A DNA stretch of 64,000 nucleotides, taken from NCBI GenBank assembly GCA_016748015.1, contig JAAOMT010000620.1:359246-423245 (forward strand), written 5' to 3'. The notes beneath the pieces were generated by a model. It had not been told where the DNA came from. It saw nothing but the letters and a program-made list of their open reading frames with translations, and did not search any database. Position 1 is the stretch's first letter. The number at the start of each line of letters is the position of its first letter. Below, one piece after another: positions 58,404 to 64,000 of this stretch. The position numbers were made by a program, and so were the translations under genes. Source of the DNA: Geosiphon pyriformis. Lineage: Eukaryota > Glomeromycota > Glomeromycetes > Archaeosporales > Geosiphonaceae.

Positions 58404-59507
58404 CTATTTGGGAGTACTCGGAATTTTTGATTTGGGCTTATCTTTTACGACTGTTATTTGATTTAAAATATCTGGATATTTTCAAGCTAACTAAAAACCC
58501 TCAATTCTATTGCTAATGAAAAAATTCTGAAGTTCACTGCTTGGAGACATTTGCAGTTGCCAAATTTATTTTCATTTGAAACACATCAAGCGTGACTTGA
58601 TAATCAAAAAATGATTTATGTTAATGGTTTAGAACGATATAGGCGTTAATCAAAAAAAATTATAAGAAATACCTCTCAAATTATTCTGCTTTGATGTAAT
58701 CGTTTGTTGTAAGGAGTCAAGGTTTTGTTTGACAAATTCTACCTTTCCTAAGAAGAATTTAATTGCATCTTCGATAGACTAGATATTGAATAATGTAAAT
58801 AAGCATTGAACCAAAGCCTTTGATTTAAATATCTCGAGAAAAACCTATACCTTTTCTACATAATATCCAGTACCAACATCTACAATCACCTTTTCAGATT
58901 GGGCCAATTCTCCAGGTACATAAAGGTATAATTAGCATGTTAAGGTGATTAATTTGGATATTTTATTAAGGAGCAGAGTTCCAAATAAAAGGATATCGAC
59001 TCTGTTAAAGGTAAAAGTATGTCTTTTCCTGTTTTATGCCCCAGAATTAGTAAACAGATCAATAAGATTCATAGGGAAAATGATAGCAACTTCAAAAATT
59101 ACCTGAATTGCCAGATTTGACTGCTTCTACACTGAGTATACAATCTTGGAATTTGCCCTGTGCTTGTTTTAATTGCGCAAATGAAGTAGTCAAGTGAGAT
59201 AATTCCTGAGAGATTAAAACAATTCTTTTTAAATTTTGAAGACTTTTGGTAATTCTCAAACGAGAATTTAGCGTTATTAAAGAAATCCCGATTTGACTCG
59301 AAATAGCTGGCTAAACTAAAAGTAAATAGCCGGTTTCTAATAAATATATACTTCTTCCAATTGCTTTTTAACTTCTGCTAATTGTGGAATGTCCAAGTCA
59401 GTGAGTTCAATAGTTGACTGCTGTTGTCGAGAATTAGGTAAGCTTGATACAGACATTTCTTCGTGGTGGTTCAGTGTTGGATGTTTATTGGCTCTTCTTT
59501 TACCCAT
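58404..59507 (-). CDS. Prefoldin subunit 5, six exons, one U12-type intron
   Basis: The exons are 59507-59352, 59205-59103, 59028-58997, 58925-58851, 58778-58673 and 58471-58404. All phases agree, giving 179 residues. Prefoldin is a cytosolic hexameric chaperone that passes unfolded actin and tubulin to the CCT chaperonin; subunit 5 is one of its two alpha-class subunits. Family wording is clear: DLDIPQLAEVKKQLEE, HLTTSFAQLKQAQ, GKDILLPLTESLYVPGEL, VIVDVGTGYYVEK and EDAIKFFLGKVEF, followed by a coiled coil and a Lys/Pro/Ser tail (KDKPKSKIPSTPK). Introns 1, 2, 4 and 5 are GT-AG. Intron 3 (58926-58996) is AT-AC. An extra Lys/His-rich N-terminus precedes a second Met (MSVSSLPNS), which could be the true start. 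Confidence 0.9.
58926..58996 (-). other. U12-type AT-AC intron in the prefoldin subunit 5 gene
   Basis: This 71-bp intron has 5' splice site ATATCCTTTT, a branch-site match CCTTAAC whose A (58940) lies 14 bases before the end, and terminal AC. It separates codons TCG and CTT in phase 0, restoring the family motif PLTESLYVPGEL. No AG dinucleotide lies between the branch motif and the next exon, so a GT-AG reading does not work here. Confidence 0.85.
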
Positions 59508-59689
59508 TTTTGATAAGCCAAACTGGGAAATCCTGAAGTTAAAATAGATTAGTAGCTAACCTAATTTGAAAAAATGATGCCATCAAATTTATAATTATTG
59601 TACAGCTAATTTTTTATTTTAAAAAAATAGTAGATGTCTTTTTTAATAATTCTTTGATTTTTTTGATTTAAGTTGGCCATTAAGAGCAA

Positions 59690-62600
59690 TATTAAACTGT
59701 TTTGTGTAAATTTTACATTTAAGAATTTTTACTTTTTTTATTATATTAAAAAATTAAAAAGTTAATTATAATATCTAAATTGATTTTTTTTGTTATTATT
59801 GTATTTTGTTTTTTTTTAATATATCTTTTAATATTAAAAATATTTTTAAAATATTTGGTAAAATTATTATTAAGTTAAAACTTGTTAATTTATAATAATA
59901 TACTATTATTTATTTTAAAAACTCAGTTTTTATTAACTTAATTTTTAATTATTTGTAAAAAAAAACAATGTTAAAATATTTTTTATAAAAAACCAAAAAA
60001 ATCTGTTGTTAGTAATAAAGTTGTTAAATTGTTTACTGGTCTTTTAATTATTAATAGTATAAAAGTTGATAATATTAAACTTATAAGATTTTAAAGCAAC
60101 AAAATCAATAATAAAACAAACAATATTAGTAAGATCTTAAATATTAAGAATATGAAAAACATATTTGCTAAGAAAACTAGTTATATAAATTCAAACTCAA
60201 AAATAAATAATATAATAAATAAGACTACACTTAAAAAAATACATATCAAAATATATGTTTTAGATAACAAACCAAAGAAAATTTTTTTTCTTAATTTAAA
60301 TAATAATAATAATAATATTTTAATATTTCTAAATCCTAAGTTTATTGGCTTTAGACAATTGCTATTAGCTAAATTATATGTTTTAAATAAATAAAATTTT
60401 AATGTAATAAATTTTTTACATTAAATATTAAGTTTTTTGCTGTATTTAAAAAAACTTTTAGTAATAAAAAAGTTTTTTTATTATGTTAATGATTTTAAGA
60501 GAGTGTCTATTTTCTCAAAATTTTTAAAAATTATTAAGTTATTTTTTATGTTAAAATTAAGTTTAAATAAGATTAAAAAATTGGCTATTAATAAAAAAAT
60601 CTTGATAAATACTAATATTAAAAAAGTAAACAGCCATTTGAATTGAAAAATAATTATCAAGAAAATTTCTGTTAATTTTTCTAAATCAACTGTAAAATTA
60701 GTTTTTTTTAAATTTAATAAGATTTTTTCTGTTAAATTATAGTTTATTAGTTTTTGGCAAAAGATCTTAATAGAATTTAAATTAACTAAAATTGTTAATT
60801 TGATTATAGTTAAATAGTCTGTTTTTATAAATAAAAATACTATTTATATAGTAAAAACTATGAATAATAAACAAATATAGATGTTTAGAGATTATTATTA
60901 GACTTTATTTTATATATTGCTAATTAGTATTAGTGTTCATAATTTTTTTGGTTTGTTGATATTTTATGATAAAAAAACTTGTTTTGTTAGTTGTAATTCA
61001 AAAACATATAAATATAATAAGTATATTGTTGTTTGTTTTATTAATAAAACTGTCAAAAATTTTGTTATTAGTTTTATTCTGGTTTTCAAAAGTGTAAATT
61101 TATATTAAACTGGCTTGTTATTAATTTGTTGTATTTAGTATAAACATTTTAGTCATGTTTTTGATAAGTGTTTAGCTGATAAAAATGTAGATGGTTATGG
61201 CAAAAAGCTTGTTATCTTTTATAATTAAGTTAAATTGGCCAATATATATAAGAAAAAACAGATTTTAATTGCTTATTTAATCTTATTTGATAGCAAAACA
61301 TGAATATAAATTATTAATGGTTTTTTTCTTATAATATCTTTGGTTTTTATTAGTATTGATTTGTCTTTAAATATTAAACTTTTTTTGTTAATTTTAATAA
61401 AAATAAATAACAGATTTATTACTTTTAAGTACAATTTTACCAGTTTTATAAAGCAAATTGATAAGCTAGCTAAGAAGTTAAATGCACTTAGACTAATAGT
61501 TTTCTAGTTTAGTCTTGAATATCAGTTGTTGGTAATTTTTTTATCACAGAATTAAGAAATAAATATAATAATAAATAAAGATTTAAATATAATTACTAAT
61601 AATAAAACTATTACAGAAGCAGTATTTGTTAATTTATTAATTATTTCGAAAATAGAAAATAATATAAACAATTTGTTGAATATAATTATAGACTTGCTAA
61701 CCTAAGTAAAAATTTTTAGTTTAAATCTAAATAATTTTATTACTTAATAACTAATCTTGTTTAAAAAATAGTGACACATAATATAAGGAGTATAAATATT
61801 TTTGCAAAACAAAAAAACATTGTTCATTAGTATATTAGTTCTAATTATATAATTTTTATAATTATAGAGACAAAATTAAGATTTAGTATTAGGTTATAAA
61901 TTATAAATAAGTTTTATAAGATGTAAATTTTTGTATTTAATTTGAATAAAAGCTTTTTTGATATTAATATAACTATTATTATAAATGTTTTTTTGGCTTA
62001 ACATGTTTTAAAAATAAAAAAAATTCCAGACCAACTTATCTCAGTCTGTTTTTTGTTTAAAAATAAACTTTCACTTACAATTTTAAGTTTGTATACTGGT
62101 ATTTTTATTAAAACCAAGTTTAATTAAATATTAAAAATCAATTTTTTTATTGTTAAAGCAATTAATTCAAATTTTTTTGTGGTTTTAAATAGAAATTTCA
62201 ATAATAACAGATTTAAAAAAAATGTGAATTTTAAGTTTTATTTAGATTTAGAATTAGTTAATTTGTTTAGTAGACATTTTTTAACCAAAATTTTTACTTG
62301 GTATAATTTTAAAAGAATAAAAAAAGTTATTAATTATGTTTTTATGAATTAAAACTTGTTGTTTATAATTGTTAATTATAGAATTACTTTTATATTTAAC
62401 TTTTTTTATTATTAATTATAGAACAGTTATAGTTTTAATTAAGCTAAATAGTCTTTTATATATTTACTTAAATAGTATTTACAAATAAGTAAATAAAAAT
62501 TATTAAAAATTTAGAATTAAAAATACAGATATTGTTAAGTAAGCTTATTTCAAATATTGGTTTAGTAAATTTAAGTGCTTAAAAAACAAACAATTATTGA

Positions 62601-63420
62601 AGTTTTTTAAATTAAAATTATTGGTTGCCAAAATAGTAAAAAAATCAAATTTAGGTAATAAATCTGAATTTAATAATTTTATTATAAAATAATTAGTTAT
62701 TAATAATAAGAAAACTTTTAAATTAATAATATAGTACAAAATAGTATAAAATCAATAAATATTATTAAATATTTGTTAATAATTAAAAAAAAGTATAGAA
62801 AATTTAAGTACTATGAATCAAAAACTGCCAAAAATACTTTTATTAAAAAAAAATTAACTCATACATAAAAAATTTTAGCTTTAACAAAAAATATATAATT
62901 AGAAGTGTTTTAAAGCAGTCTTTTTATAAGATAGTTTTTAACTACTTGGTAATTAAAAAAATTTTTGGTCTTAAAGTTTAATAAAGTAAAGCTTAATATT
63001 GATAAAATTATAGAAAAATAAACAAAAAACCATATTATACTTTCAAGATTGTCTAATTTGTGGTTTTATTAATATGTTTTCTTAAATTATATAAATAATA
63101 ATACTTTTTCTAAAATAATATTAAAAATTAGCATGAATAATTTAGTTTTGGTTATTAATAATCTGTTTAATAACAAAACTGCTAATTTTTTTGATATATT
63201 AAATAAACTTTAAAAACATTATAATAATATAATAATAGAATGTTTTTTGATTTTGCTAAATTTTTGTTTTGCTTTTAATAATATCTTAGCTTTTTAAAAA
63301 AAAACCAAAGTTTTAATGATTTCCAAATTTTATAAATAGAATAAAGTCTTAATAAATATTTATTAAGCTTAAAAATAAGTTTTTTTAAATATTTAAAACT
63401 GTTTTTACTTATTAGTTAAT
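59690..63420 (+). mobile_element. Old decayed LINE copy at the right edge (ORF1, endonuclease, start of RT)
   Basis: This A/T-saturated plus-strand sequence still spells the LINE proteins in order. In ORF1, near 60480, FFYYVNDFKRVSIFSKF matches FSTINGFGGATTPLKF. Near 60690 FFKFNKIFSVKL*FISFWQKILIEF matches SKFGEIKSIKIQLIGLWQKAVMEF. Near 60970 KKTCFVS matches RKTCVIN. Near 61130 the CCHC finger is degenerate (CCI*YKHFSHVFDKC). ORF2 begins near 61770. Near 61865 IETKLRF matches TETKL. Near 62065 LFKNKLSLTILSLYTG is the post-endonuclease block. Near 63080 INNNTFSKII matches VNDGAFSLVM, and LNKL*KHYNN near 63205 matches TNEFWKHAG. It is lost after about 63400. No target duplication was found. Confidence 0.82.
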
Positions 63421-64000
63421 TTTAATAAAAAAATATTATTATTAACCAAAAAAAATTATAATATTTATAAAACCAATTTAATTGATTTTTATTTGGCTAT
63501 ACTGTTTTTAAAACTAGTAATTTACTTGTTTAAATTAATAATTAAACTTATTTTTTTTTAATTATTTAAATTAATATTAATATTATTTAAAAAAAATTAT
63601 ATTTGTAAACATTAAAATTTGTTTTATTTTTTTAAAACTTAAATTAAGTATATCTAATTTACTTATTGATTTGCTTAAAAGCTTTAATTAATTTAAAAAT
63701 AAATACAAACTTATTTTTTAAATATTCATGATTTTGAAAATAATTTATTAATTATAATTAATTATAACAAATTATATTAAATGTAAATTATAAATATGTT
63801 TATATGTTTATAATAAATAAGTATTAATAGATTACTTTAATAAAATAAAAGCATTAAATATCTTTAATTTAAAAAAAAATTATTTTTATTGTATAATTTG
63901 TTATATAATTTATATTTAATATATAATAATTGTATTTATAAAAATAGTTGGTAATTAAATTAATTAATATTTAGTAAATTAAATAATTTATTTCAAATTT
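63421..64000. other. AT-rich right edge, no gene recognised
   Basis: Nearly pure A/T. It may be the continuation of the decayed LINE reverse transcriptase, but the reading frame can no longer be followed. Confidence 0.4.

Noticed and set aside
60152-60646. Short plus-strand ORFs in the right-hand A/T region called as small genes
   Set aside because: They are fragments of the decayed LINE ORF1 and align in order with the ORF1 of intact copies.

Overview
The window is nuclear DNA of a filamentous fungus. Its strong AT bias, spliceosomal introns and retroelement families best fit an arbuscular mycorrhizal fungus (Glomeromycotina, Rhizophagus-like). That placement is inference from family resemblance, because no search could be run. 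It has a two-compartment layout: about 55 kb of retroelements in different stages of decay, and one compact island of five ordinary host genes at about 51.7-59.5 kb.

Transposon compartment. Five long copies (A-E, about 5.8-6.8 kb) of one non-LTR retrotransposon (LINE) family are present. ORF1 carries an RRM-like segment and a CCHC knuckle. ORF2 carries an apurinic-type endonuclease, a reverse transcriptase, RNase H and a terminal CxxC..H..C finger. Copy A (-) lies at 0.6-6.4 kb, B (+) at 8.1-14.9 kb, C (-) at 23.4-30.1 kb, D (-) at 32.6-39.4 kb and E (-) at 40.65-47.2 kb. No copy has open frames. B and D keep perfect reading frame over both ORFs (ORF2 is exactly 4659 bp in each), yet each carries 13 premature stops. 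Most of these stops are Gln, Trp or Arg codons turned into stops by C-to-T or G-to-A change. Two much older copies have decayed to almost pure A/T but still translate to recognisable LINE protein: one at 6.37-8.07 plus 14.91-16.33 kb, which is split by copy B, and one at about 60.1-63.4 kb. A similarly bleached Ty3-type gag-protease element lies at about 16.3-20.1 kb. Next to it are an unrecognised ORF (20318-21038) and a 1.65-kb foldback element with inverted arms of about 600-650 bp (21006-22652).

Host gene island. From left to right it holds an SLX1-like GIY-YIG protein (-), mitochondrial ribosomal protein mL40 (+), an otubain-type deubiquitinase (-), a GT31 galactosyltransferase-like membrane protein (+) and prefoldin subunit 5 (-). 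They form two divergent and two convergent neighbour pairs. Four of the five contain introns that could be placed from conserved protein sequence and codon phase. The prefoldin gene contains a convincing U12-type AT-AC intron (58926-58996), spliced by the minor spliceosome.

The remaining AT-rich stretches (22.65-23.4, 30.1-32.6, 39.5-40.65, 47.2-49.5 and 63.4-64.0 kb) and the segment at 49.5-51.7 kb contain no gene I can support. No tRNA, rRNA or CRISPR array was seen.
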